Below, piece after piece: positions 9,778 through 19,795 of a stretch of 64,000 nucleotides of DNA. The DNA lies in assembly GCF_004349055.1 (NCBI RefSeq), contig NZ_SMKX01000006.1, positions 1 through 64,000 of the forward strand, in the 5' to 3' direction. The notes beneath the pieces were generated by a model. That model searched no databases and had not been told where the DNA came from. It saw nothing but the letters and a program-made list of their open reading frames with translations. The translations under genes and the position numbers were made by a program. How positions within the stretch are numbered: the stretch's first letter is position 1; the number at the start of each line of letters is the position of its first letter. The DNA is from Kribbella antibiotica. GTDB lineage: Bacteria; Actinomycetota; Actinomycetes; Propionibacteriales; Kribbellaceae.

Positions 9778-9807
9778 TTCACTCAGTACATACACGCGAT
9801 GTATAGT
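9778..9807 (+). promoter_or_regulatory. padR promoter with overlapping palindrome
   Basis: TTCACT (9778-9783) and TATAGT (9802-9807) with an 18-bp spacer resemble a -35/-10 pair. The ATG of padR starts 7 bp after the -10, so a leaderless transcript is likely; no Shine-Dalgarno is present. TACAT (9787-9791) and ATGTA (9799-9803) form an inverted repeat inside the promoter and resemble PadR operators, which are typically ATGT/ACAT palindromes. This would give autorepression of the following five-gene operon. Confidence 0.65.
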
Positions 9808-9814
9808 CCAGAAC

Positions 9815-10330
9815 ATGGCAACCGCTGAACTCGTCCTGGGCCTGCTCTCCGCAGGTCCAGCGCATGGGTACGACGTGAAGCGTGGCCACGACAGCTGGTT
9901 CCCCGACGGGCGCCCACTGGCATTCGGGCAGGTCTACACGACGCTGGGGCGACTGGAGCGGGACGGACTGGTCGAAGTGGTCGAGAAGACCTCCGGCGGC
10001 GGCCCGGACCGGACGGTCTACGCACTGACCGACAAGGGTCGCAAGCACCTGGCCGACTGGCTGGTCGACCCGGTGCCGCCCGCGTGGGGCAGTGCAGACG
10101 AGGTACTGCGCAAGCTCGTTGCCGCGGTCCGCACCGGCGGTGATGCCGCGGCCTTTCTGGCCAGACAACGAGCCAGCCACCTACGTCGGATCCGTGAGCT
10201 GCAGGAGAGCCCTGCCGGCCAGGACCCGACCTCGCCGCTCGTTCGCGACTACACCGTCGCCCACCTGGATGCCGACCTGCGCTGGCTCGACAGCGCCATT
10301 GAACGTCTTTCCGAGCAGGAGACCTCATGA
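9815..10330 (+). CDS. PadR-family transcriptional regulator
   Basis: This 171-residue PadR regulator has an N-terminal winged helix (LVLGLLSAGPAHGYDVKR, then FGQVYTTLGRLERDGLVEV) and a C-terminal dimerisation helix region (VAHLDADLRWLDSAIERL). PadR proteins usually repress an adjacent transporter operon. Here the next gene, an ABC ATPase, overlaps by 4 nt. The ATG 9815 appears to be the first transcribed codon. The effector is unknown; families of this arrangement often respond to membrane-active compounds. Confidence 0.9.
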   Translation: MATAELVLGLLSAGPAHGYDVKRGHDSWFPDGRPLAFGQVYTTLGRLERDGLVEVVEKTSGGGPDRTVYALTDKGRKHLADWLVDPVPPAWGSADEVLRKLVAAVRTGGDAAAFLARQRASHLRRIRELQESPAGQDPTSPLVRDYTVAHLDADLRWLDSAIERLSEQETS

Positions 10331-10998
10331 TCGCCCTTGAGCTGACCGACATCGAGTACTCCTACCGGCGCAACACCGCCCTGCGCGGGGTCTCGCTCCA
10401 GGTCGAGGCCGGTGAGATCGTCGCGATCACGGGCGCCAGTGGCTGCGGCAAGTCCACCCTGCTGCACTGCGCGGCCGGCATCCTGACCCCGGACAAGGGC
10501 TCGGTCCGGCTGGACGGCCAGGACCTGGCGGAGCTGTCAGCCGACGCCCGGGCCGCCCTGCGCCGGACCAAGATTGGCGTGGTCCTGCAGTTCGGCCAGT
10601 TGGTTCCGGACCTCCCGCTGATCGACAACGTCGCGCTGCCGTTGCTGCTCGCCGGTCACCAGCGGTCCGAGGCTCACGAGCACGCACGCGAGTGGCTGAC
10701 CCAGGTGGGCATCCAGGACGAGGCAGACGCCGTACCGTCTGAGCTGTCCGGTGGTCAGACTCAGCGGGCGGCCATTGCACGCGCCCTCGTCAGCGGTCCG
10801 TCCGTTGTATTGGCGGATGAGCCGACCGGCAGCTTGGACAGCCGGGCCGGCAAGGAACTGCTCGACGTCCTCGTCAGCACTGCTCGCTACCGCGGCGCGG
10901 CGCTGGTGATGGTCACCCATGACAACCTCGTGGCCGCTGCTGCCAACCGGGAGATCCGGCTCCGCGACGGTGTCATTCAGCACGAAGTAGCCCTGTGA
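10327..10998 (+). CDS. ABC transporter ATP-binding protein (MacB/LolD type)
   Basis: This 223-residue ATPase has Walker A GASGCGKST, a Q-loop, the signature LSGGQTQRAAIARAL, Walker B VVLADEPTGSLD and the switch His in VMVTHD. The EPTGSLDS signature is typical of MacB/FtsE/LolD ATPases that partner with FtsX-like permeases, and such a permease follows immediately with overlapping codons. It overlaps padR as ATGA. The pair probably drives mechanotransmission or export from the membrane rather than import. Confidence 0.92.
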   Translation: MIALELTDIEYSYRRNTALRGVSLQVEAGEIVAITGASGCGKSTLLHCAAGILTPDKGSVRLDGQDLAELSADARAALRRTKIGVVLQFGQLVPDLPLIDNVALPLLLAGHQRSEAHEHAREWLTQVGIQDEADAVPSELSGGQTQRAAIARALVSGPSVVLADEPTGSLDSRAGKELLDVLVSTARYRGAALVMVTHDNLVAAAANREIRLRDGVIQHEVAL

Positions 10999-12320
10999 TG
11001 ACTATCGAGACCCTGCTCCTGCTGGCCAGGACGCGGACCGATGCTGACCGCAGCCGCATCCGTCTCGCCACCGCAGCCCTCGCCTTCAGCGGCGCACTGC
11101 TGATCGACGCTGTTCACATCGGCCTGCTGGGGTCTCGCGAGCTGTCCTACGAGACCTCCAGTCGCTACGTGACCGAGCTGGGTCTTCGGCCTGGTCTCAT
11201 CGCAGTACTGGTGGTTCTGTCGGCACTGGCCGCCAGCCTGGCGGTGCAGGCGCTGCGGATCGGTACTGCGGCACGCGACCGTCGCTTCGCAGCGCTGGAG
11301 CTCGCTGGCGCGACCAAGGGCCAGGTGCGGCGCTTGTCGACCGTGGATGCGGGTTTGATCGGCCTGTTCGGCGGCCTGCTGTCTGGTCCGCTCTATGCCA
11401 TCCTCACCCTCCTTTTCAGCTGGTTCCCACCGCTGGTCAGGGTCTTCCCCGGCACATCCGTCACGGACGTCGGAGTCTGGGCCGCAGTCACTGTCGTGCT
11501 CACGGTGAGCGGTACGGCGATCGGTCACTTCACCTACCGCAGTCCAGCAACCCGTACGTCGTCCGTGCGTCTCCCGCGGGTGATGGGCATGGCCAGCGGC
11601 GCCGCACTCCTGGTGATCGGCCTGGTGAGCGCGGTCGCGTACGTGCTCCCCGCCATGCCGCTGACCCTCGCCGGTCTGGTCTTGCTGTGGATGACGTTGG
11701 CACCGCTGCGGATCCAGGCACTGGGCCGACGCCTCAGTGCGTCAGGTGACCCGGCTCGGCTGCTGGCCAGCGCCCGCCTGATCAATGACACCCGCTCTGT
11801 CGCGCGGCTTGGCGCCCTCCTCCTCGGATGCGCCTTCCTCGTCGGTGTTGTGACCCAGATGTCGCTCGAGATCCTCCGTGAGGCCAATAGCTACGATCTG
11901 GCGTTCTACCTGACCGGAATGGTGATGTCTGCGCTCGCGCTCGTCCTGATGGCTGCCATCGCGCTTGCTGCGCTGACAGTCGGAGTGGCCGACCAGCTCG
12001 TCGACCAGCGCCGTCAGCTCGCCTGCCTCACCGCGCTGGGAGTCGACGTGACCTTCCTGCGCCGCGTCGTCCGTGGCCAGATCGCCATGGTTGCGGCTCC
12101 GGCGCTGATGACCGGTACCTGCCTCGGCCTGCTGGCTGGCCCCAGCGGACTGGCAACCTATCTGGTCGAGCCGCTACCGCTGCTCTACCTCGCAGGCGGC
12201 CTGGCCGGTCTCCTGCTGCTGTCCTGGGGGTTCGCCGTCGGAGGTGCGTCCCTGGCCGGTTACCTGCTTCGCAATCAACTGCGGGATGCACTCGATCCCG
12301 AGAATCTGAGGGCTGCCTGA
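10998..12320 (+). CDS. FtsX-like ABC transporter permease
   Basis: The 440-residue permease has about eight to ten hydrophobic helices in two FtsX-like halves (near residues 80-190 and 270-430), without a large MacB periplasmic domain. The conserved ALELAGATKGQVRRL and LACLTALGVDVTFLRRVVRGQ segments resemble the cytoplasmic coupling helices of FtsX/LolE proteins. The start is ATG 10998, overlapping the ATPase stop by 1 nt; a GTG at 10995 in the same frame is the alternative. It is co-translated with the ATPase. The substrate is unknown. Confidence 0.85.
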   Translation: MTIETLLLLARTRTDADRSRIRLATAALAFSGALLIDAVHIGLLGSRELSYETSSRYVTELGLRPGLIAVLVVLSALAASLAVQALRIGTAARDRRFAALELAGATKGQVRRLSTVDAGLIGLFGGLLSGPLYAILTLLFSWFPPLVRVFPGTSVTDVGVWAAVTVVLTVSGTAIGHFTYRSPATRTSSVRLPRVMGMASGAALLVIGLVSAVAYVLPAMPLTLAGLVLLWMTLAPLRIQALGRRLSASGDPARLLASARLINDTRSVARLGALLLGCAFLVGVVTQMSLEILREANSYDLAFYLTGMVMSALALVLMAAIALAALTVGVADQLVDQRRQLACLTALGVDVTFLRRVVRGQIAMVAAPALMTGTCLGLLAGPSGLATYLVEPLPLLYLAGGLAGLLLLSWGFAVGGASLAGYLLRNQLRDALDPENLRAA

Positions 12321-12940
12321 TGGCCGCTGTTCCCATCCCACTGGCGGTCCGCCCGGCCCTCCTGCTCGGCGTCCCCAACCAGATCACACTGGTCCGGACG
12401 GTGATCGCCATGGTGATCGCTGCGATCGCGTTCCGCACTCACGACCTGACCTGGCTGATCCTGGGCTACGCGACGTACTGGCTGGGCGACATGGCCGACG
12501 GTGCGGTCGCCCGGCGCCGCAACGAGGAGTCCGAGGGCGGTGCGGTGTTCGACATCGTCTGCGACCGGGCCTGCTCGTTCCTGCTGGCCGCTGCGTTCAT
12601 GGCGGCGTTCCCGGAGACCATCGGACCGCTGGCCGTCTTCCTTGTGCAGTTCGGCGTCCTGGACACCATGCTGTCGCTCTCGTTCCTGCTCTGGCGCGGG
12701 ACGCTCAGCCCGAACTACTTCTACAAGGTCGACGACCCGATCTACCTCTGGAACTGGTCGAAGCCGGCCAAGGCGGTCAACACCGCCGCCGTGGTCATCT
12801 CACTCGTCATCGCGCATCACACCGGCGCGCAGTGGCTGCCCTACACCGTGGCGATCGGCGCTCTCGTGGTGAAGGTGGTCTCGTCGTACCGGCTGGTCGC
12901 CATCCTCCGCGGACGCACGCCCGCCGCACCGCGAGGATGA
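12320..12940 (+). CDS. CDP-alcohol phosphatidyltransferase family protein
   Basis: The 206-residue membrane enzyme contains the full CDP-alcohol phosphotransferase motif: DMADGAVARR, then GAVFDIVCD (D-G-x2-A-R-x8-G-x3-D-x3-D). It has about six transmembrane helices. This family makes phospholipids such as PG, PS or PIP from CDP-diacylglycerol and an alcohol; the alcohol cannot be read from sequence. The ATG overlaps the permease stop by 1 nt, tying lipid synthesis to the PadR-controlled ABC system. Confidence 0.85.
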   Translation: MAAVPIPLAVRPALLLGVPNQITLVRTVIAMVIAAIAFRTHDLTWLILGYATYWLGDMADGAVARRRNEESEGGAVFDIVCDRACSFLLAAAFMAAFPETIGPLAVFLVQFGVLDTMLSLSFLLWRGTLSPNYFYKVDDPIYLWNWSKPAKAVNTAAVVISLVIAHHTGAQWLPYTVAIGALVVKVVSSYRLVAILRGRTPAAPRG

Positions 12941-12941
12941 A

Positions 12942-13472
12942 ATGTTTGTGATTGCTCAGGCCGCAACGAATAGCCTCGAGGTCATGTGGGTGTGGCAGTT
13001 GTTGCTGGCGGTCGGGTTCGGGATCGGGTCCGCCATCATTCCGGTACTGAACGCCGAGGCCTACGTGCTCGGCGTCGGCGTCTCCGGCGCACTCAACCCG
13101 GTGGTGGCCGCCGTCGGCGTCTCGATCGGGCAGACCATCGGCAAGGTCGCCATGTTCCTCGCAGTCCGCTACCGCCCGGGCTATGCCGCACGGAAGACCA
13201 AAGAACCGAAGCCGGTCAACCTGGACACCCGCAGGGGCCGCTTCGTGCAGTGGAACCGGGATGTCAGCAAGCGCCTGCTGGATGCGATGAGCGACCGCCG
13301 CCTGGGCGTCCCTGTCACGCTGCTGAGCGCGTTCGTCGGCGTCCCACCCCTGTACGGCGTCGCTCTGATCGGCGGCGCCTCGCGGATGGGTGTGGTCGGC
13401 TTCGCGCTGTCCGTACTGGTCGGCCGCGGCGGCCGCTTCGTCCTGCTGGCCCTCGGCGTCGGCCTGTTCTAA
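12942..13472 (+). CDS. Small VTT/YqaA-like membrane protein
   Basis: The 176-residue protein has three or four hydrophobic segments. The region PVLNAEAYVLGVGVSG...VSIGQTIGKVAMFLAVR resembles the SNARE-associated/VTT (DedA, YqaA) fold. In that fold, a re-entrant loop with an acidic residue and a Gly-rich turn is followed by a basic residue. ATG 12942 has GAGG six bases upstream and begins 1 nt after the previous stop, so it belongs to the same operon. DedA-like proteins act as lipid flippases or scramblases, which would suit the neighbouring phospholipid enzyme. The assignment is tentative. Confidence 0.6.
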   Translation: MFVIAQAATNSLEVMWVWQLLLAVGFGIGSAIIPVLNAEAYVLGVGVSGALNPVVAAVGVSIGQTIGKVAMFLAVRYRPGYAARKTKEPKPVNLDTRRGRFVQWNRDVSKRLLDAMSDRRLGVPVTLLSAFVGVPPLYGVALIGGASRMGVVGFALSVLVGRGGRFVLLALGVGLF

Positions 13473-13498
13473 GACAGCCGGTTCTGGAGCAGCTCGGT

Positions 13499-14374
13499 CT
13501 AAGCGATGAAGGTGCGGCCGGTGAGCTGCTCGTAGGCGCCGATGTAGGCGGCGCGGGTGCGGTCGATGACCTCGTCGGTCAGCGGCGGCGGCGCCTCACC
13601 GGAGTGCCGGTCCCAGCCGGACTCGAACTCCAGCCAGTTCCGGATGATCTGCTTGTCGTACGACGGCTGCACCTGACCGGGCTTCCACTGGTCGGCCGGC
13701 CAGAACCGGCTGGAATCCGGGGTGAGCACCTCGTCGGCCAGCACCATGGTCCCGTCCGGGCGAGTGCCGAACTCGAACTTGGTGTCGGCCAGGATGATGC
13801 CGCGCTCCTCAGCCATCGCCCGAGCGCGCATGTAGATGTCCAGCGTCGCAGTCCGCAGCGCCGCGGCCGTCTCCGCACCGACAGTCGCCACGACCGCGTC
13901 GTACGAGACGTTCTCGTCGTGCTCGCCCAGCTCGGCCTTGGTCGCCGGGGTGAAGATCGCCTCGTCCAGTCGGGACGCCTCGACCAGTCCGGGCGGCAGC
14001 GGGATCTCACAGACCGTCCCGCTCGCCTGGTACTCCACGAGGCCGGAGCCGGTCAGGTAGCCGCGGGCGACACACTCGACCGGGAGCATCTCCAGCTTCT
14101 CGCAGATCACCGCACGGCCGGCGACCTCGGCCGGGACGTCGGTGGAGATGATGTGGTTCGGCACTCCGAGCTGCTCGAACCACCACAGGCTCATGGCGGT
14201 GAGCACCTTGCCCTTGTCCGGGATCGGCGTGCTCAGGATCCAGTCGAACGCACTCTGGCGGTCGCTGGCCACCATCAGCAGCTCACCGGACTCCAGCTCG
14301 TACAGGTCGCGGACCTTGCCGGAGTGGATGTGCTTCGCACCGGGGATCTCAGGAGCCTGCAGAGGTGTGGTCAC
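13499..14374 (-). CDS. purC: SAICAR synthase
   Basis: This 291-residue phosphoribosylaminoimidazole-succinocarboxamide synthase joins CAIR and aspartate using ATP. It starts with the GxxKxRDLYEL nucleotide motif (HSGKVRDLYEL) and contains VEFVARGY-like (VECVARGYLTGSG) and DEVLTPDSSRFWP signatures. The start is GTG 14374. It stands alone between an operon on the other strand and a flavin monooxygenase gene 15 nt upstream on the same strand, with which it may be co-transcribed. Confidence 0.97.
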   Translation of the reverse strand: MTTPLQAPEIPGAKHIHSGKVRDLYELESGELLMVASDRQSAFDWILSTPIPDKGKVLTAMSLWWFEQLGVPNHIISTDVPAEVAGRAVICEKLEMLPVECVARGYLTGSGLVEYQASGTVCEIPLPPGLVEASRLDEAIFTPATKAELGEHDENVSYDAVVATVGAETAAALRTATLDIYMRARAMAEERGIILADTKFEFGTRPDGTMVLADEVLTPDSSRFWPADQWKPGQVQPSYDKQIIRNWLEFESGWDRHSGEAPPPLTDEVIDRTRAAYIGAYEQLTGRTFIA

Positions 14375-14389
14375 AGGCCGATTGTTCCA

Positions 14390-15472
14390 CTAGCCCTTTC
14401 GGCGGAGTGCTGCAGCACCTCGAGCCGCTAGCGCGCCAGCTGCCATCAGCACGTCCCGCACTCCGATTGCGAGTGGGTTGTCCAGTTGGCCGAGCTGACC
14501 GATCTGCCGGGACCGCTTGACCAGCTGCGTGGCCACGGGGCGCCGCTCAGCGTCGTACCGGGTCAGTGCGGTGACTGGGTCGGGTGCTGCCTGGAGGTGT
14601 TTGGCCAGCGCGCCGGCGTCCTCGATGGCGGTGCAGGCGCCGCGTCCCATGTTCGGAGTCATCGCATGAGCGGCGTCACCGAGCAGTGCGATCCGGCCAG
14701 CAGCGAACGGGACCAGCGGCAACGGCAGGTCGTAGATGTCGTTCTGCAGCGCAGTCTGGGTCGCTGCGAGGATCGATGGGATCGGATCGTGCCAGCTGCC
14801 GTACCTGCGGACCACTGCGGCTAGGTCACCACCCTGTCCGGCCGGCTGATTCGCAGTGGCGTACCAGTACGTGCGCCCGTCGATCAGCTGGGCGACGCCG
14901 AATCGCTGCGCCGGCCCCCAGGTCTCTCCGCCGTCAGTTGCCCGTACGTCGGCAATCCCCCGGTACGCCGTATAGCCGGAGTACCGGGGTCCGGCGTACT
15001 GCGGATAGAGCGCGCCGCGGATCACACTGTGCAGACCGTCGGCCGCAACGACCAGGTCGGCCCGGAGTTCGTTGTTGATCAGCACACCGCTGTCATCCTG
15101 CGTCACGGTGACGACCGGGTAGCCGGTCCGGACGGTCACTGCCGGACCGAACTCGGCGGTGATCAGCTCATGCAACTGCCCCCGATGGATCATCACCGGC
15201 AACTCGACGCCCAGATCCGCCGCACCGACCACCCAGCGCCCACTGGGCTTCCGCAAGCCGACCGGGCCGGATAACGCCGCCGACCGCTCGATGCCCTTGA
15301 CCCCGAGCTCGGCGAGAACGGCGGCCGCTCCCGGCCACACCGAAATCCCGGCGCCAACCTCCCCCAGCGCGGCCGCGCGCTCCAGCACCGTGACTTCCCA
15401 GCCACACCGCTGCAACGCCACCGCCGCGGTGACCCCACCAATCCCCGCCCCCACCACGAGCACAGTTCTCAT
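14390..15472 (-). CDS. FAD-dependent monooxygenase (class A)
   Basis: This 360-residue flavoprotein has the FAD fingerprint VLVVGAGIGGVTAAVALQRCGWEVTVLER, a DG-motif region (DLVVAADGLHSVIRG) and the second FAD motif GDAAHAMTPNMGRGACTAIEDA. These define the salicylate-hydroxylase-like group that uses NAD(P)H and oxygen. The substrate is unknown. ATG 15472 lacks a Shine-Dalgarno and follows a -10-like TAGAGT by 6 nt, so the transcript may be leaderless. A 16-bp palindrome overlaps that promoter. purC lies 15 nt downstream on the same strand. Confidence 0.88.
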   Translation of the reverse strand: MRTVLVVGAGIGGVTAAVALQRCGWEVTVLERAAALGEVGAGISVWPGAAAVLAELGVKGIERSAALSGPVGLRKPSGRWVVGAADLGVELPVMIHRGQLHELITAEFGPAVTVRTGYPVVTVTQDDSGVLINNELRADLVVAADGLHSVIRGALYPQYAGPRYSGYTAYRGIADVRATDGGETWGPAQRFGVAQLIDGRTYWYATANQPAGQGGDLAAVVRRYGSWHDPIPSILAATQTALQNDIYDLPLPLVPFAAGRIALLGDAAHAMTPNMGRGACTAIEDAGALAKHLQAAPDPVTALTRYDAERRPVATQLVKRSRQIGQLGQLDNPLAIGVRDVLMAAGALAARGAAALRRKG

Positions 15473-15478
15473 ACAACA

Positions 15479-15495
15479 ACTCTACGCCTGTAGAG
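15479..15495 (-). promoter_or_regulatory. Palindromic operator at monooxygenase promoter
   Basis: CTCTACgcctGTAGAG (15480-15495) is a perfect inverted repeat with 6-bp arms. On the minus strand it overlaps TAGAGT (15484-15479), a -10-like hexamer six bases before the monooxygenase ATG. No regulator gene is adjacent, so the binding protein would be encoded elsewhere. Confidence 0.45.
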
Positions 15496-15735
15496 CCCGC
15501 TTTGAATAGGAGATCTCCCGGAGTACGCCGGAAATTGGAAGCATGCGTCGCATTGCTCAGCATTCCTCGCGCTCGCAAGGCTGTTCAAGGGTTTCGGCGC
15601 GATCGGCGACCGGCACAGGGCGACTGCGAATTGCACGTTCCTGCAGCTGACTTCAGTAGTGGCGACGACCCTCCGCCGATACCTTGTGGGGGTGCACGCA
15701 CGGTGAGGCTCTGTGCACATTACGAGGGGAGATTC

Positions 15736-16056
15736 ATGCGTTCCAAGAGATTGACCTGGGGATTGGCAACGGCGCTGGTGGTGGCGAGCACCGCTCTGCT
15801 CAGCGTCGCACCCGCGCAGGCGGTCGGCGGCAATTGCAGTGCGGGGAAGGACAAGAACCCCGAATACGACCAGTACCGGGGGAAGGCCGCGTGTAAATCG
15901 CTGCAGGGCGACTCAAGGGCTCGGCCCAAGCTCATCCGCGACGGTGGCCCTGACTACACCGGGGCCTATTTCACACGGCTCGACACCTTGTATTACACGA
16001 AGTGGTACGGCTGCTACCTGGGCTGCGAAGGCGCCTACGAGATCGCCCACGTGTGA
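15736..16056 (+). CDS. Small secreted four-cysteine protein
   Basis: The 106-residue precursor has a clear Sec signal (MRSKRLTWGLATALVVASTA..., cleavage after APAQA near residue 29). The mature ~77 residues contain four cysteines (GNCS, AACK, YGCY, LGCE) that could form two disulfides, and are rich in Tyr and basic residues. ATG 15736 follows AGGGGAG at 15724-15730; the frame is open upstream but lacks any signal there. No family is recognised. It precedes an ABC ATPase/permease pair by 88 nt on the same strand. Confidence 0.7.
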   Translation: MRSKRLTWGLATALVVASTALLSVAPAQAVGGNCSAGKDKNPEYDQYRGKAACKSLQGDSRARPKLIRDGGPDYTGAYFTRLDTLYYTKWYGCYLGCEGAYEIAHV

Positions 16057-16064
16057 TCTCGGTA

Positions 16065-16079
16065 CCGGCCCTGGGCCGG
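16065..16079. terminator. GC-rich hairpin after secreted-protein gene
   Basis: CCGGCCC and GGGCCGG form an inverted repeat just after the stop of the small secreted protein. There is no T-tract, so termination is uncertain and read-through into the ABC genes is possible. Confidence 0.3.
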
Positions 16080-16144
16080 GTGATCTTCGACCCGTCCCAG
16101 GGGTGGGTCCCCGGCGGGCCAGAGTATGCGGCAGAGTGCGGCCC

Positions 16145-16785
<641 letters not shown>

Positions 16786-16789
<4 letters not shown>

Positions 16790-19158
16790 GCTCGAGAGTC
16801 AGCGGGCCGCGGCTGGCGTGGGCATTCGTTCGCCACCGGCAGAGCCAGACCTTCACCCTCTTTCTGCTGGGATTCGTCCTCGCCTCGATGACGCTCGGGC
16901 TCGCCGCGGTCCGGAGCAGCGCCGAACACGCGATCGTTGATTCACTGCGAGCGGATCTCGGCGGCAGGGCCTATGCCCTGCAGACCGGGAATCCCGCCGC
17001 GATCACGACGCTGCGTGGGCTGTCCGACGTATTCGGCGTCCAAGATGAGCAGGGCCAGCTCACGGCCGATGGACTGACCGGGCCGGTGGTGGTGCGTGCG
17101 ATCGGCCAGCCGTCGCTCGAACTCGGCCTACTGACCGACGGAACACAGCCGCGCCAGGTCGGCGATGTCCTCCTGTCCGAGCTCACGGCAAAATCACTGA
17201 GCATCGCACTCGGAGACCCTGTCCGCATCCGGGCCGGGGACCTGGCGACCGAGGGGCGCGTCGTCGGGTTCTCAGTGGATTCCGCCGACGAATACGCCAG
17301 CACGGCGGTGGTCCTGGTCGACGGTCATTCGGCCCAATTCCGGCCGACGAGGTGGCTCAGCGACACCGACTTCTACCAGCAGCAGGGGCTGCGCCTGCCG
17401 CTTGACCGTCGGGTGGCCACGTACCAGTCCGTCGATGTCCTCCTCGAAGCCGCAGCGCAGAACCGTCCACAGTTCCTCAGCGCGCTGAGGTTCGTCCCTG
17501 CCGGCGCGGGCATCCTGCTCGGAATTCTCTTCCTCGCGGCCTGCACCGTGTTCGCGCGCGGGTGGAAGACCGACGTCGACGCACTGCTCGCCGCCGGTAT
17601 GGCGCCGGCGCGCGCCTGGAGTCGCATCCTTCGAATCGTCACAGGTATCGCGCTGTGTGGACAGATCGCCGGCGCAGTCGCGGCGTGCCTCCTCGTATGG
17701 TTGTTTCGTAGCCCGGTCTCGGGCTGGCTCGACCAGCACTGGACCGGGATCGCGATCCCGTGGCGTGAGCCGGTTCTCTTGATCGCACTCACCATCGTTG
17801 TGTCCCGGCTCGCGATACCGGCCACGCGTCTCGTCCAGCGACTGACCAAACGGACCACCGCTTCATCTGCTCGGCACCGCTTGCTCCCAGCAATCATGGT
17901 CGCCGCCGGTGCCGTCGGCGTTGCGCTCTGGATCGTGGGCATCCGCCACATGCTTCAGCCCAACGGCGACAGCGACCACGCAGCGATCCTGGCGCCCATC
18001 GGTGCCCTTGCCGTAGCAGCGGCGATCCCGTACGTCGTCGCTCCCCTCCTGAGTCTGGGCACTCCCGCCGCGAGCGGAGCGCTTGTCCGCTACCTCGCCA
18101 ACAGCCTTCGCCCGATCGCGTCAGTGACGGCAGTGGTCGTCGTCGCAACCAGCACCTGGGCAGCGACCACCACGTACGACGCCAATGCCGGCGAGGCAGC
18201 CTCGAGCCCGCTCCAACCGGCCGGATCGTTCGTGATCAGCGAAATCCCCGACACCGCGGTCGCCGGCTTGCGGCGGCTCTACGCAGACCACGGTGGCACC
18301 CAGGTCGTCACCTTTCAGATTCCGGACGAGACCGCAGCCAGGCTACGAGTCACCAGCCCGGCTCTGGTCACTTGCATGGCACAGAAAAAGGGTCTCTCTC
18401 CGGACCAATTGCCCGACAGCTGCTACCCCCGGGATGCCGCGGCACCGATCAACATCGTCATGCTCGGCGCCCCCGGCTCGCCGCAGCGCGCGGACCCACA
18501 TCTGCTCAGCCAAGGCAAAGTGGGCTTGATGCTGTTCACGGGCGCCGACGGCACTGCCTCAAGGCTCGCTGATACCAACGCGGCCGCAGACCCGATGCTC
18601 GGCGGTAACGTGCCCGGCCTCGTGGTCGCCCCGGACAGCAACGTCGCCCGCGAGTTCAAACTCCGCCCGGGTGGCACCAGCGAAGTCGTCTTGGTGGACT
18701 TCACCGAGCTGACCCCACAAGCACAGTTCCTGGTCCGGTCCGGTGTCCTGCGACTCGCGCCCGGGGCCACGACCGCGGACGGAACCGATCCGACCGCCTA
18801 CGACCGACTCAGATCGGTCGCCAACACGGTCGGTTTCCTCGGCGCCGCTGCTGCCCTGCTCTTCGTCCTTCTGGGCGGCGGTGCGCTGGTCGTCGCGCAC
18901 TCGGTCACCCGGCAGTCCCTGATCGACCTCGGCAGCAGGTCCGGACCGCGCCGGCGACTAGCCAGCCGATGGATCGCTCTCCTGGTGATCAGTTCGGCCG
19001 CGGCGCTCGCTCTGGCGATCCTGACCGCCGCTGGGGCCGGCCGACGCACTGGCCCTAGCTACGGCATTCTGTGGCTGCTGCCGGGCAGTTTCGCCGTCGC
19101 GGCCGCCTTCGTCGTGGCAGTTGCGTTCCTCCGCGTACCACCGACCGCGCGGGAGTGA
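16786..19158 (+). CDS. FtsX-like ABC permease with large exoplasmic domains
   Basis: This 790-residue permease has a first membrane helix near residues 22-45, then a large exoplasmic domain (~50-230) and a central helical bundle (~235-460). A second exoplasmic domain (~465-655) and three terminal helices follow. This is the architecture of long FtsX/MacB-related permeases found in actinobacteria. The second exoplasmic domain has a Cys pair (TCMAQKKG...DSCYPRD). The start overlaps the ATPase stop by 4 nt. A TetR gene begins 34 nt downstream and may control the pair. Confidence 0.85.
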
Positions 19159-19192
19159 ATCCGTCCTCGAACGGAAATGCGAGACTGCGGGC

Positions 19193-19795
19193 GTGACGAA
19201 GCAGGTGCCGTTGGGGGCGGATCGCCAGGATGCGATCGCCGATGCTGCGATCCGGCTGGTGGCCACGCGGGGGCTGCGGGGGCTCACGCATCGGGCGGTC
19301 GACGGTGAGGCCGGGCTGCCACCGGGGTCTACGTCGTACTACCTGCGGACCCGGAGCGCGCTGCTCACCGCGTGCGTGAACCGGATGCTGGCACGCGACG
19401 TGGACACGGTCGCACCCGCGCAGACCAAGCTCGCTCCGGCCGAGCTGGTGGTTGCGATGGTCGTCGGGCTGGCCGCCGAGCGTCCGGCCGATCTGATCGC
19501 GCGCTACGAGCTCTCCCTGGAGGCGAGCCGACAACCCGAGCTACGCGCCGCGATCGACGCGGGTGGACGACAGCTACGAGTGATGCTCGGCCAGCTGCTC
19601 GCGGCACTCGGCGTACCGGAACCGGAGCGGGCCGCCTGGCCGCTGGCGGCGATGCTGGACGGCCTCCTGTACGACCGGGTCGCCGGAGCGGGGTCGACAC
19701 TCTCCGAGGCCGACTACGAGGACGGCGTACGGCGTGCTGTTGGCGCGGTGCTCGATGGGTTGGTCAGAGGCGGTCCGTCAGCGTCACCCAGGTGA
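19193..19795 (+). CDS. TetR-family transcriptional regulator
   Basis: From GTG 19193 the product has 200 residues. The N-terminal TetR helix-turn-helix reads DAIADAAIRLVATRGLRGLTHRAV...GLPPGSTSYYLRTRSALL, and the ligand domain follows. The longer ORF from ATG 19121 overlaps the end of the permease gene and adds a basic stretch unlike TetR N-termini, so GTG is preferred. Its last 32 bases overlap the 3' end of a membrane-protein gene on the other strand. Regulation of the upstream ABC pair is plausible. Confidence 0.85.
   Translation: MTKQVPLGADRQDAIADAAIRLVATRGLRGLTHRAVDGEAGLPPGSTSYYLRTRSALLTACVNRMLARDVDTVAPAQTKLAPAELVVAMVVGLAAERPADLIARYELSLEASRQPELRAAIDAGGRQLRVMLGQLLAALGVPEPERAAWPLAAMLDGLLYDRVAGAGSTLSEADYEDGVRRAVGAVLDGLVRGGPSASPR

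Noticed and set aside
15502-15735. Longer N-terminus for the small secreted protein
   Set aside because: The upstream part has no conserved features, and the signal peptide with a good Shine-Dalgarno begins at 15736.
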